Shown: positions 30,001 to 59,651, numbered from the stretch's first letter. The stretch: 64,000 nt of DNA from Halichondria panicea (GCF_963675165.1 NC_087389.1:530001-594000), one strand, 5' to 3'. Notes: generated from the letters alone by a model not told the origin. Numbers and translations: made by a program.

Positions 30001-30910
30001 TAGTTTGACCTTCGTTCTCACTGAATATTGTATCCCTCACTTGAGTGTCCAACAAATACGATCTTTGTCCAGAAACAACTGAAACACCAGTTCCACCAAT
30101 TGCAGTAATCCTTTCGGTACGAAACGGACTCCTGGCTACGGTGTAAACGGACAAGTAATGCACAATTGGAATACGATAGCTGTTCCTATAGAAAAAACAG
30201 TTGGTGATGGTCAATGAAGAATTGACGGGAGAGAACGTGGCATTAGGGGAAGGATCAGTGTAGAGAAAGAACACACCACTACCTGTACAGCTAAGATCGG
30301 TTTCAAAGCCAATGCAAAGCGGATGATCACGGTAGCTTGTTAGGATTACCTTAACTTTGTCGAGGCTTGTATCGCCCTGTAGATTTACGGCAATAATTCC
30401 ATATCCGAAATTTCTTGACATGATAACATTGTGTATGTAGACATTCTTGATATGTATGAGCAAAATCACTGCCTTCTGCTTATCACCAAATTGCACAACA
30501 TTTGTTTCATTGACAAACTCACCCAAGCTTTCCGGTATGAAGGCACCACAAGTCGTTATTTCAAAATTCTCAAATTGAAGGTTTGTGACATTGACGAAAG
30601 CGAAAATTCTCCCAAAGAATTCGTCAGTGCAAGCTACTTGTACTGTGTTCTCTGCTGTAGCAGCCCCTCGAATTGTCAAGTTGTTGATATCCGATATGAT
30701 GCAAGGACCGCCTCTTCCAATGGAGTAATGTCCTGAGGGCAGCAACAAGACAGTGTTGGACTGCAGCTGGTCAGAATTGGAGCAGAGATGGTGCTCAAGG
30801 GACTGGTTGCCAGACGTTGCATAGGGATCAATATTGATAATATTCTCACTGCTTGCCAATGTTATCAGTGCCAGCATAGCCAGCATCAGTAGGTAGGTGT
30901 GCCACTGCAT
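27035..30910 (-). CDS. Large secreted beta-helix ectodomain plus multi-pass membrane protein, unnamed family
   Basis: A single uninterrupted coding exon of 1,291 codons among intron-rich neighbours. Residues 1-21 form a signal peptide (HTYLLMLAMLALITLAS core). Residues about 22-760 look like a right-handed parallel beta-helix: recurring short strands with N-x-F/I-x-x-N and GGAI/GGAIY turns (HIGGAIYLH, FRGGAIALF, NGGAIYAN), and many N-x-S/T glycosylation sites. A Cys-rich stalk ends in GVLCGQCQEGLSVVFG and CREC (about 838-862). About eight or nine hydrophobic segments follow (865-1195), then a basic/polar tail of about 95 residues. A tgtttgcag acceptor just before the ATG and a donor near 30962 indicate a 5'-UTR intron (30912-30962). 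It looks like a surface receptor or transporter, but I recognise no named family and assign no function. No internal frameshift or stop is present. Confidence 0.88.
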   Translation of the reverse strand: MQWHTYLLMLAMLALITLASSENIINIDPYATSGNQSLEHHLCSNSDQLQSNTVLLLPSGHYSIGRGGPCIISDINNLTIRGAATAENTVQVACTDEFFGRIFAFVNVTNLQFENFEITTCGAFIPESLGEFVNETNVVQFGDKQKAVILLIHIKNVYIHNVIMSRNFGYGIIAVNLQGDTSLDKVKVILTSYRDHPLCIGFETDLSCTGSGVFFLYTDPSPNATFSPVNSSLTITNCFFYRNSYRIPIVHYLSVYTVARSPFRTERITAIGGTGVSVVSGQRSYLLDTQVRDTIFSENEGQTSPLILFPFNNIRETSYLVQNCIFRNNYVRAPGRGGGIVFLLLVFVDALTTFPQYPDNLYTMLSVKDTEFYGNEAHIGGAIYLHMSPQNVTELQMYIYNTSFNRNIAQTGSALSANSIPTLFIPRSSEVLLEDITVTNNTFPTSLMTTTSTIDNSAALIFSLINNVTLAGRNDTGGSVLSYNSPGAVLVSGGKIYFRGHLEFSDNLSFRGGAIALFDYTLLHIFEGSRIKFMRNHALTNGGAIYANSIGTGALDVCVFQIVGSHRISTPEEVGLLDLNIKFESNYADIAGNSIYASPLYECAFSPEASTVMNQFDYNEQDLYDAVFDFIRTVPNGNEEVSSVPNRLSFCNQTIGIDYLSDLTSMLRTIPGKLFSVKLIPLDLKDTRVQSEMYAQLSNANFALGPTQNVQTHNGSNCTTVSFNIYGPESSTVQLFLYTHLGGAGLTVDVDVGYCPPGFELAVADNLLQCICSEYVMNVIQTTCNVNTYTINRPGTSWMGVANNNQSNVEWVTTCPIGYCNPDILDVDLEIPDQICDPGRTGVLCGQCQEGLSVVFGISACRECTNYWLFTIVVYAIVGILLVFALFILNFTVAKGTINGLIFYVNVVSINGGIIFESDASFVRVFVSLLNLELGFPICFYDGMTEAAKIGLQFVFPVYLLLLCLVLILLSRWSSKIQKITSCNSIAVLATLFYLSYGKLLRTVIDCFSFATLASEHGYKTIWLYDGNLQFFSGLHILLFLVACFVTLAFLIPYTLPLVFIKRVNAHTIRLKPLFDAYAGPFKDNYRHWFGFRLVILAAVCITYAITGADYQLLALTIESLLIIWFAVWQAYTQPYKNHAVGLLDLFFLLNFLTMSVWLLHLIDDVTPGAVTKRIGVVTLLVAVASAVTLGMLIYHILDQIYHVSPKARKRFDTFWQKATSVDCYQRFKQIKNMMLNNRKMTSEAYNPNNVIANSVELDTKEKSVTYSEVVVECRTQTFSQLREPVMSFSD

Positions 30911-30963
30911 GCTGCAAACAAAAAATCAGTTAGAAATGGACAAGGGAGAAGGACTGTCTTACC

Positions 30964-31194
30964 TTCTATTTGCAGTTTTTATAGTGTGCAGCACCCAAGA
31001 CCATTGACTTCAGCTAGCTTGTAATTAGCTTGTAGTTAGCTTGTAGTAGTAAGGAGGGAGGGGCTCAGCATGTGTCCTGTCATCTGACCACACACACCTC
31101 TTTAGCTTTCTGTTGATGTCAGCAGTTAATTCAGCAAACACCTTTTCCTCTAACATCCCTAGCCTAGCTACTGAACAGTGACACCAACTCCTTC
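30964..31194. promoter_or_regulatory. Shared upstream region of the beta-helix gene (-) and EDEM (+)
   Basis: Start codons are 284 bp apart (30910 and 31195). The minus-strand 5'-UTR exon appears to begin in this region. A short repeat (tagcttgtaattagcttgta) occurs at about 31014-31045. Confidence 0.4.
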
Positions 31195-34100
31195 ATGCAA
31201 CTGGGCCAGCCAGCACATCAACACGTCGACTGGTGGGGAGTATTTAATCGGATCTGGATGATGGCAGCTGGAGCAAATCTTCTCTGGAGCATTCTACCAA
31301 ACTTGCTAGTGTTTCTTCCCAATTACCAAACATCTCCATCCAACTCAGCTCAGAATGTGACACAGATAATCCCCATCTCTGACCTCGTCCACACGCCTTT
31401 CTCAGAGGAGAGGAGGCTGCAGTTTCTACAAGACACAAAGAGAATGTTTTATTTTGGTTACGATAACTACATGACTCATGCGTTCCCATTTGACGAGCTG
31501 AATCCAGTCAATTGCACGGGACGAGGACACGACTGGATTGATCAGTGAGGATGAATAACCATTTTCTGATTTTGGGGTTGGTATGTATGCATGCTATTAA
31601 ACTTCATAGCTGTGATGTATTTGTAGTATTCACGTGTCTCACTGACTGTCATGTGTTCCTTCCCAGGTCCAATGTGAATGTGAATGATGCTCTGGGTGAC
31701 TATAGTCTGACACTGGTGGACACGCTGGACACGTTAGCAGTGAGCTAACACACCATCATCATATAAACAGTGTCAGTAGCTTTCTTTGGGGGCCTGGTCT
31801 AGAGCATCCAATTTAAAGCTATACGTATATGTATTTCCAACACCAAATTAACAACAAAGCTTATTTCCAACACCAGATCCATCATTTCCCTTTTTAACTC
31901 TCCTCCAGATAATGGGCAATGCTAGTGAGTTTATGAGAGCAGTGCAGCTGACGGTGGACAATGTCTCCTTCAGCGGACCTTGCACAACTGTGCAAGTATT
32001 CGAGGCCACCATTAGGTACCCCCCTCTGTGTGTTGTACAAGGCCACCATTAGGTACCCCCCTCTGTGTGTTGTACAAGGCCACCATTAGGTACCCCCCTC
32101 TGTGTGTTGTACAAGGCCACCATTAGGTACCCCCCTCTGTGTGTTGTACAAGGCCACCATTAGGTACCCCCCCTCTGTGTGTTGTACAAGGCCACCATTA
32201 GGTACCCCCCTCTGTGTGTTGTACAAGGCCACCATTAGGTACCCCCCTCTGTGTGTTGTACAAGGCCACCATTAGGTACCCCCCCCCCTGTGTGTTGTAC
32301 AATGCCACCATTAGGTACCCCCCATTATATTTATTGTGGTATCCCTAAATGCTTTCTGTAGCTGTTCATTTACTACTACAATAATTGTATCACTCGCTCT
32401 CTCTGTATGTGTCTGAAGTTTTTGATGTACGGAGAATTTATCTTTATCCTCCGTTTCCAGAATATTAGGTTCTCTTTTGTCTGCTCACCTGCTGATCAAG
32501 GATTCAGATAAACCCTTCGGCAGTTTGACCCCAACCGGCTATACTAATGAGCTGCTGTCTCTGGCTAATGACTTGGGAGCGAGACTGCTACCAGCCTTTG
32601 AGAACAGTGCCACTGGCCTGCCCCATCCAAGAGTGAGTGAGAACAGTGAAATCCCTTTCTTACCTACTATAACCCACTTTTTTTAACTGAATTGTGAAGT
32701 AGAAACAGTTCTGACAGTTTGTTTCAAAGGTCATGCAAGGTCATACAGCTTAAGAAATATAATTTTCATTGAGAAGCTCACAAATAGTTTAATTTTCCAA
32801 AAGCGTCCTTAATCAGGTAAAGGGTAGTCTAAGTAGTAACTAAAAATACTATTGTCCCTATTAACAGGTGAACCTGTGCTATGGTGTGCCTGAGGGCGAG
32901 CTTATGGAGACCTGCACAGCTGGAGCAGGCACACTCACACTCGAGTTCACTCTACTCAGTCGGTTACTAGGAGACCCGGTCTATGAGAATGCCGCTAGGA
33001 GGGCTGTGCGGACACTCTGGGATCACAGACACAGGCACACTGGGCTAGTGGGTGAGGCAGAAGGGGTAGTTTTGTGTAGGAACATTAGGACTCTTTCAGC
33101 TGCCATAACTTAATTCCGTGGATTCAATTTCAACGATTTTCTGATTTTCTGAAAGCTTAGAAAGAGACCTTTCAAATGGTATCATCAAAGTTCATATTTG
33201 GGAGATGAAAACATTTGCAAATTTCAGCCAAATACCATGGATTATAGCCCATGATCCAAGGCCGAAAAATGACAAATTAGGGCCCCAACGAAATTTTGAA
33301 CATTTTTAAAGTTATGGCTGTTCCCTCTGTTTAATAATGGTTTGGGGCTCTTTCAGCTGAATCAGATTGTGTACCCCATACTCCTTCACAATTATCTTAT
33401 CCTTAATTTTAGCTCTATAAAACTGATATTCATATAATTATTGAAAGCTGTCCTGTTGTAGGGAATGTGATCAACATTCAGACTGGTCAGTGGGTTGGTA
33501 GGATGGGTGGACTTGGAGCTGGCATTGACTCCTATTACGAGTACCTGCTCAAGGTGTGTACACAGGGTATGTGGTGTGGAGGGTAAGGTGTGTGTACACA
33601 GGGTATGTGGTGTGGAGGGTGTGTGTGTGTACACAGTATGTGGTGTGGAGGGTTAGGTGTGTGTGTACACAGGGTATGTAGTGTGGAGGGTGTGTGTACA
33701 CAGGGTATGTGGTGTGGAGGGTGTGTGTACACAGGGTATGTGGTGTGGCTGCAGCTAGAGCTGTGTTAGGTACCCCTCTGATAATGATGTGATGGTGTAT
33801 GGAATTAGCTGTGACTCATTGCTCTTCCCCTAATACAGTCTAACATTCTGTTTGGTGAGAGAGAGGACTTGGAGATGTTCTATGAGATGTATGCCAGCAT
33901 CATGAAGTACCTCAGGAGAGGGTATGCCACACTTACCATTATAGCTACCGACACTGTATAATAATATTATGGTTAAAAGAATAGAAGGAAAAGCAGCTGC
34001 ATAACGTACGTACCTATTAATAAGCGTAAGTGTGGCCTTTAGTTAAGAGTGTTGTTAGGTAGGCAAATGTTAGTGAGTCATTGCCAATAAGCTAGAGGGT

Positions 34101-36612
34101 ACACACAGTTGCCCTGATAGTATTTCCATGCTTGTACCCCCACCATTTCTCGTGCAGGCGTCGATGTCAGGATGTGTTCAAGGACGTGGGAAATGGGGGG
34201 AGCCCGATGTTTGTTAATGTGGACTATGCCTCAGGCAAGCAGCTCAACTATTGGATGGATTCTCTCTCAGCCTCCTTCGCTGGACTGCAGGTGAAGGGAA
34301 AGGAGGGGGCGTATACAGACAGTATAGCCATCCATAGGATAAACCCATTTCCTAGGAGAAATGCATTACACCATTGTTAGAGTAGCCCTCTAACTGGTTT
34401 GTTCTTATATACATGTAGGTGGGTATGATGGGATCACCATAATTGGGAAAAATCTGATAAGTTAAGTGCATTCAATATTTTGCTACTGTTCCCTTAAAAG
34501 GGTCACTGACGAATGTGTATTCACGGTCAGCTGACTCTTGACTCCTGATTACGTAATTACTGGAATCTTGCACTATATTCGTCGTGTGTGGGAGAGAAAC
34601 ACAATATCCTGATATAATTATTTGCATTGTTGGGGCTCTGTGTGCAAACCAACTAGGCAGAGACTTTGAGAATGTTTGCTGAACACAACCCATACGTGTA
34701 CAAGTGGTGAATGAATGGTTGCTAGGGTAGGACATGTTCTCACTGTGTATTGTAGATATCAACAGGCATTCCTCAAAGATGTTCACATTCAAGTTAATGG
34801 GAAACTGATCACTGTATACTGAGATACAGCTGACAGCTGAGGCTTGCGTTTGTATCAGGGAAAGGTTTAATTGTACCCAGAAGCAGCTTACAGTTTTCAT
34901 ACACACGGCTATAGTTCATAGAGGTCATACTAACCTGACACCTCCCACACGCACACACACACACACACACAGGTGCTGGCTGGAGATCTGGAAGAGGCCA
35001 TTTGCACACACGCCCTCCACTACTCCATCTGGCGGAGATACGAGGCACTTCCCGAGAGGTTTGACTGGCAACAGAAGTCACCCAACGTCAGATTCTACCC
35101 CCTCAGGCCAGAGCTTGTAGAGTCCACCTACTTCCTGTACCAGGTAAAGGAAGGCCTGGCATTGTATCTAACCTGCCTCATGTGTTATGGGAGAGAGGTG
35201 ATCGATGTTATGATATATTTTCCAATATTACTCACCGCATTTAGTGATACTTTATATAATTTGTCACAGATGTTGCACAATAATAATAAATGTTTAAGTT
35301 AGCATTAAGACAGCTAAACATGATTAGTCGAAGTCATAACAATATCCTCGCAGGCTACTCAGAACCCCTTCTATCTCCACGTGGGAGGCCATATACTGGA
35401 GAGCCTGAACAGACACACCAAAGCAAGGTGAGCTAGCTATGTCACCATGGTTATGCCTCTGACTGTATATAATATTCATGATCGAGATTAATCCTGCCAG
35501 TTTGTCCATAGTTGGTATTGCTTAAACAGGCGTTAAAAAGGTCATCTTTGATCTTGAGTTTCTCTCTATCGTACACACTGCATGCACTGTATAAAAGCAT
35601 GACCTTTGTACAGAACATTGGGTCAGGCATTGTCATTGTGTGTAGTGGGTGAATATAGCCTTGGGGCAAGTATACATAATTATGACACGTACTGTTACAG
35701 GTGTGGATACACTACCCTCCATGATGTGGTGAGCAAGACTCAGGAGGACAGGATGGAGAGCTTCTTCCTCAGCGAGACCTGCAAGTACCTGTACCTGGTG
35801 TGTTGTCACTGTGGTGTGTGTGTGTGTGTGTGTGTGTGGGCATGGTCTGAGTGGGCGGACGGGTGGGTGTGATCAGTGTTCAACACTGTAATAGTGATCG
35901 AGCCTATGTGATTATATATATGCATGTGGACTGATTGGGGTTTCAGATGATTTGTTGGAGTGGCTCAAATTACACAAACAGTATTGTCTTGCAGCTTGAA
36001 GCCTCTCTGTACTGCCACCCACAACACATGTACCATTGCTTATGACTTTTCTGATTAACCCTTTAATAACTGCTACTTCATATTAACCCCTTTCTCCCTG
36101 CAGCTGTTTGACACTGATAACGAGGTGAACAAGAACTCACTTAAGTATATATTCACGACCGAGGGTCACCTGATCAAACTAGACCCGTCCCTCCGACACA
36201 ATGTCTGGGAGGAGTTTAAATTCCCTCGTACAACCGACGGTTGCTACGGGAGATGTGAGGGGGACAGAGCTGTTGCTAAGACTGATCAAAGCTTCGTTTC
36301 TCACTCGGTTCGTATTAGTTGCCTTGGAATGTAGTTTTTAGGGCGTGGCACATTTCACACACACACCTGCTTGCATATCGCACATGCTATAATATCACAC
36401 ATGTATAATTTACCTAAAAGTTTTTTTGATTTTCTATGTCACTTGCATGCTCACTGATGTGTGTACACAAGTTTCCAGCCACTAATTAATTAATTGGCCC
36501 CCTGCAGTGCACCCCCCACTCTGCTCTGAGGAAGTACGCTCTACCACTGTCCAGAGAGAGGCTCGGAGAGATTGAGGCTATGGTCGGACTCTATGGCAAC
36601 CAGCAGACATAG
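31195..36612 (+). CDS. EDEM1: ER degradation-enhancing alpha-mannosidase-like protein (GH47, EDEM1 type)
   Basis: Acts in the ER lumen, recognising or trimming N-glycans of misfolded glycoproteins for ERAD. Thirteen in-phase exons (614 aa): 31195-31544, 31667-31739, 31909-32015, 32461-32632, 32868-33051, 33462-33553, 33839-33921, 34158-34290, 34973-35143, 35354-35427, 35701-35797, 36104-36307, 36508-36612. An N-terminal hydrophobic anchor (about 21-42) precedes GH47 blocks [110 protein letters not shown] and FTTEGH. The C-terminus ends [20 protein letters not shown], as in EDEM1. The exon 12 donor (TCG|gttcgt) is weak; an alternative slightly upstream is possible. The start is the first ATG of the open frame. 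Two tandem repeats sit at its splice donors (32002, 33554). Confidence 0.95.
32002..32330. repeat. Nine-copy ~37-bp tandem repeat spanning the EDEM exon 3 donor
   Basis: Unit ggccaccattaggtaccccc followed by cctctgtgtgttgtacaa, repeated nine times. Its first copy is the real exon 3 end GCCACCATTAG|gtaccc (donor 32015/32016). The other eight copies, each with the same exon tail and donor, lie in the intron. Copies differ mainly in the length of the C tract. Confidence 0.95.
33099..33330. repeat. Dispersed ~230-bp repeat in EDEM intron 5
   Basis: Shares gcttagaaagagacctttca with 9134 in the same orientation, and ccatggattatagcccatg with 9220 in the opposite orientation. Likely a member of the same foldback family as the PI3K-A intron copy. 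Confidence 0.6.
33554..33750. repeat. ~30-bp tandem repeat starting at the EDEM exon 6 donor
   Basis: Unit gtgtgtacacagggtatgtg plus gtgtggaggg, about six copies. The first begins exactly at the donor (CTCAAG|gtgtgt, 33553/33554). Confidence 0.88.
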
Positions 36613-36888
36613 AACACGCTTAGTGCTTGCTAGGATCACAATGTTCATCATTTTCACTATTTGTACAATTGGAGTCATAATTATAGCATACAAATCAACA
36701 AAAATTATTTGGCAATAATTATGTGACATGTAGTAAAAAATTAAACTCAGAGTCTATAAATAAGCAAACAGAGCTATACTTGTCAGTCCTGCTGTTACAA
36801 GCTCCAGCCACAAAAACAAACTACGACAACAGTTAAAAACAAGTTTAGTAAAATAATGGTCAACTACATAATTAACACAGATTGTCAG

Positions 36889-38310
36889 TTAGTGCATGAA
36901 GAGCATGGCTAGTAGGGTGACAAGTAGAAGACTGCCGAGGACGAGGGGGGACAGGATGGTGGCTCCATTGTTGGGGCTCTGGCTCGGGTTGGGATCAAGG
37001 GTCACAGCGTTAGTGGGTAAGACTTGCAGGGAACTGGGGAACGTTGCATTGATGTTGTTGCAGAAGAATTCATCGTCAGCAGCTGCATACAAAGATAGAT
37101 AATGGCTACCGACTGTTGTACAGTATTACATACGTTGTATTTGTCTAAGGATAGCTTCGTAGCTCTCACTCAACATTAGAGCTGCTTCACACTATACGTG
37201 TACTCACCTCTTGATTCTAGGACCACTCGATACTGGAAGGTAAATTCATTTTGAGCGCAGGAGGCATCACAAGAGAACTCCAATCTCGGATTACCATCAA
37301 CGTTAGAGATACAGTAACTAAAGTCGGCCTGTGGGACAAGAAAGCAACTTCTGAAGCACTTGATATAATACCATATAGCGTGAAATGTTGTAATTTTCAT
37401 TGTTTTTGTGGGTTAGCAATCCTACACGAAAATTGTTAGAATTATCTGCTATAACGTGCAAAGATTTAAAGGCATGGTTTCCGATAAGCAGTCAAAATTA
37501 AAGAAAATTTCGTGCTATAAGGTAGTTACATGAGAAATCAGCACTCCTGGTGAAATGCACCACCCCAGTGTTTAATGTAAAATTAATAAAAGATCAACAT
37601 TCAAGGCATTTCCTGACAAGCCTATATAGATTGCCAACGTACATGAACAATTGCTACCTAACACCAGCTAACACATATTTATATAGCAATGCCATTCATC
37701 AACTCACATCTCCACAAGAAGTCTCCGTTTCCCCTTCAATTCCAACACTGCATGTGTATTAAATAACATTAGCTTGAGTAGATCTATAATAGTACATCAG
37801 TGGTAGTAACAGCAAGCTATATAGTCTAGCTAGTTAACTAACTTACCAGACTCTGCCAATAGGGCTGGCTACCAAGACGTAGAGATATCGAATTGCCAAC
37901 GATCCTGATGGGAAAGTGACTTGGACACAGGGTTCTCGTCCATTCTGTTCATCGATGCCGGGGAAATCGAGACTATCAAAACCAACAGGTGTCCCATTTG
38001 GATCATCCAGGGAGCTGGGGTCTGTTTGATAGGGCTGGTCTACCCAGGTGTCAGTGGTGCCTCCTGAGCACTGAGCATGGCAGCTCACGGCCAAGCATAC
38101 TGCGTGTATGTATGTGTACGTGTACGTGTATGTATGTATGTATGTACGTATGGAAGACTTATAAATAGAAGTACTGTATTCCTGATCCTAAATAAGATCC
38201 TATGCTATCAAGCATAGCTAACTGGCCTAAGGTTATAGACTAGCGCTAGCTTGCAAGTATGATATATAAAACTTACCGAGTGTAGCAAATGATATCAGTA
38301 AAGCCTTCAT
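36889..38310 (-). CDS. Small secreted Cys-containing protein with predicted GPI anchor
   Basis: Five in-phase exons: 38310-38277, 38099-37847, 37747-37708, 37328-37208, 37082-36889 (213 aa). An N-terminal signal peptide (MKALLISFATLVCLAVSCHA) is split by intron 1. The mature part has about ten cysteines (for example HAQCSGG, EPCVQV, SCDASCAQ, FFCNN) and a beta-strand-like pattern. The C-terminus fits a GPI signal: small residues NNGAT, a short spacer, then about 15 hydrophobic residues (VLGSLLLVTLLAMLF) ending two residues later. I recognise no family. It is the divergent neighbour of ADAM10. Alternatives are a type I membrane protein with a two-residue tail or a diverged Ly6-like protein. 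Confidence 0.75.
37369..37524. mobile_element. 156-bp MITE-like element in the GPI-protein intron
   Basis: The left end taccatatagcgtgaaat and the right end aaatttcgtgctataaggta form an imperfect inverted repeat. Same terminal motif as the elements at 6069, 18817, 51981 and 52270. Confidence 0.6.
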
Positions 38311-38468
38311 TTCTTTTCTTTGCTAGCTACTAAAAAGTAAAATGGCTTTGTTTTGACCTCAATCTGATCAACACAATCATCAAAAGTGTGGGTGTGTCAC
38401 ATGCTTGTGCAATCAGCAGCTCCTCCCCCAAATAGATCTCAAGATAATAATCCCTAATAGATCAAGCC
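38311..38468. promoter_or_regulatory. 158-bp shared upstream region, GPI protein (-) / ADAM10 (+)
   Basis: The start codons face away from each other at 38310 and 38469. This is the tightest divergent pair in the window. Confidence 0.5.
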
Positions 38469-42180
<3,712 letters not shown>

Positions 42181-42447
42181 CTATCATTTTATTTTTTACT
42201 TTTGTATGTGTGCTTACACTATTGTTATCCTGTCCCATTTATGTCCTGAATGTTCAGTGCAGCAGAGGAATGTCTCTTTGTTGAAATTACAAACAGAGGC
42301 ATGCAGTACTGACATGAATACACTCAGCATTGCATGTTTGCTACACTCAGCACTTCCTGTAGAGATAAAAACCACACCTTCACTAAGCTTCACTGCCATT
42401 GGACATCACTATAGTATAGCACTGCAAACCGACCTTCCCCATTCACC

Positions 42448-43864
42448 ATGCCTCAAGTGGACATCTACACAGAGCCAGGACCCATCCCAGACGGTGTGCA
42501 GCTGAGGGTTTACAGCAACCCCATCTGCCCCTATGTTCAGGTATGTGAGCAGCCATCACATCAGTTTATAGCTAGTTCTACCTACTTCTAGCTAGCTTGT
42601 TTCCATTCACTGTATACTTACAAATGCAAACATTTCTTTCTTGCAGCGAGTGCGACTGTTTGCAGCTGCCAAAGGCGTACGCACTGAGGAGATCAACATC
42701 CACCTGAAGATCAAGCCGGATTGGTACGTGACTAAGATCAACCCTGAGGGGAAAGGCAAGGTGCCCGCCATTCAACTACTAGACGGGAGGGTTATCAACG
42801 AGTCACTCGTAGCTGCAGGTGAGTTTGTTGATTCTAATACAGTACTATACTGTTAATAGTGATCACTTTAGCTAATTATTTGTTGCTATTATATGTACAG
42901 AATATGTCGATGAAGCTTTTGGTGGCAAGAAGTTGTGGCCAACTGATCCCTACGAGAGAGCACAAGCCAGACTGACAGTGGACAGTTTTGGAAACAGAGT
43001 AAGAATGCATGTTGGAAGCATGCCATGTTGGAAGCACAATAGTAAGCTTTTTAGTTTGCAGAAATTAACATCTTCTATGTATATTTTTCCATTCTTTGGT
43101 TCTATTTACAATTTTTCTTCTTCAGTTTACTCCTAACTTCTACAAAAACTACCGAGATCAGGAGAGCAACGATCACAACGTGGAGCTAGGCAAGTACATC
43201 CAGACATTGGAGGAGAAGCTGAAGGCTGGTGGTGGTCCTTTCTTTGGAGGAGCAGAGGCCAATGCAGTGGACTACCTCATCTGGCCATGGTTTGAGAGGT
43301 TGGAGACAGTACAGACAATCAAACCCAGTAAGTGCTTTTAAGAGTATTAATAGTGTTAGCCATTAGCCCCAGCCTCACAAGCATGCATTGTTTCTTGAGC
43401 TTTCTAACTTATAATAAATAACTACATCCCCTCCAGGTACAATGTATCTTATTTACTTATTAGACAGAGCTTTTACCCTGGGCGTTTAAACGAGATGGGC
43501 GTTTATTCAAGGAGGGCGTTTAATCAAGTAAATACGGTACATGTATGTAGCTTAACTTAACTATAGGATTATTGTAAGATCTCTATAATTATACAGCTAG
43601 CTAGAACCATGCCCACAATAAGAGCTGGCTCTACTCACAACGTACACCACACACACAGAAATTAGTGAAGCTGTGAACAAAGACAAGTTTCCTCTAGTCT
43701 TCAGTTGGATTGACCGTATGAAAGAGAACGAGGCTGTCAAGCAATCATTCCTACCCACCGAAAACCACCTGGCTTTCCTCAAGACGTACTTGAGTGGTAA
43801 CCACGACTACGGAACAGTTGACCTCACTGGAGAGGGAGTCAGAATGTATACCAAGAAAGAATAA
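42448..43864 (+). CDS. GSTO1: Omega-class glutathione S-transferase
   Basis: Cytosolic thiol transferase/reductase. Five exons in phase: 42448-42540, 42647-42818, 42901-42998, 43126-43327, 43659-43864 (256 aa). The thioredoxin-fold N-terminus has the omega signature active-site cysteine in SNPICPYVQRVRL, then LKIKPDWYVTKINPEGKGKV and the VPAI / NESL glutathione-binding segment. The helical C-domain has YLIWPWFERLE, nearly identical to vertebrate GSTO. The start is the ATG at 42448. ADAM10 stops 267 bp upstream on the same strand. AATAAA lies at 44012-44017. Several GSTO paralogues exist in animals, so the number in the symbol is nominal. Confidence 0.95.
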
Positions 43865-44011
43865 CTCTACATTGTATTCTAGATCGATGTTAATTGAGAT
43901 TATTGTTATACAGACATTGATGAATGTATAGAATTGTTTTGCAATCAGCAAATTAAAAATAGCAATTGATTACATAATTATAGCAGTTGATTTCTGATGT
44001 GTACGTATAGC

Positions 44012-44017
44012 AATAAA
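44012..44017 (+). promoter_or_regulatory. GSTO polyadenylation signal
   Basis: AATAAA about 150 bp after the GSTO stop codon, lying 31 bp before the convergent stop codon of the thioester protein. Confidence 0.5.
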
Positions 44018-44047
44018 ACCAGTTTGTGTAGAAAGTCCCATGCATGA

Positions 44048-58806
<14,759 letters not shown>

Positions 58807-59087
58807 GGCTGAGACTGATTTGCTGAGTTCTAGTCATGGGCAAGAAATGACAACATTTTATATGCTGGTGCCTACAATTAATTGTTTTAACTCACCTTCT
58901 GTTTTCCTATTGCAGTAAATCTACAGCTCTTCCACGTACACATATCACTCAACGCTCTAAAATCTCCTTTTATGTAACATGCTGCTTTGCTTGTTAATTG
59001 ACCCCGCCGCCCCCCCCCCCCCCCCCCATGCCCAAGAGGCACAGGTAGGTGTGTCAACCACATGGAAAACAGTACAGCCCAGAGAAA
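58807..59087. promoter_or_regulatory. 281-bp shared upstream region, thioester protein (-) / SIN1 (+)
   Basis: Divergent start codons at 58806 and 59088. Contains a poly-C tract at about 59013-59027 and no coding exon. Confidence 0.45.
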
Positions 59088-59617
59088 ATGGCCTTCTTTG
59101 ATGACCCAAAGCTCCTGATAGCGCACATAAGACACTCCTTCATCACCAGTGATGACTCAGGTATGTACTGTACTCCAGCTAGCTCTACTGTCAAAAGCTA
59201 GGCTGCTAGGTACTATTAATATATTAAATAGACCAGTACTTGAGATAGATGCTTTGTCTAGAAACTGAGTATTGCATTACACCATGCTATAGGCATGTGT
59301 GAGCTGATCATGATCAATGAGGATCTGGACAATGAAATTAAAAGTGATCACAAGTTCTCCAAGAAGAGCTTGAGATTGCAACACAGATAGTAAGCCACAC
59401 TATTAAAACACTGATACGATAATTTTACCTATCATACTTTTTCCTCTTTGTCTAGTAATCCGACTGAGAACTATCCCCGACATGCAGCCATGTCGTTTGA
59501 TATTCACGCCAGCCCCACTCTCTCTCGTAGACCACCCCTCAAGGACAACAGGGACATGTTCGAAGTCATTGCCGAGCAAAGAAGGTAGACCCACAACTCC
59601 CCCGCCTACACACACAC

Positions 59618-59651
<34 letters not shown>

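Noticed and set aside
34472-34906. 144-codon minus-strand open frame in EDEM intron 8
   Set aside because: No recognisable motif or splice context, and it ends in repeat-like AT-rich sequence; chance frame in a 680-bp intron.
36889-37082. Ly6/uPAR assignment for the GPI protein based on the FFCNN motif
   Set aside because: The cysteine count and spacing do not give a three-finger pattern, so the family was left open.
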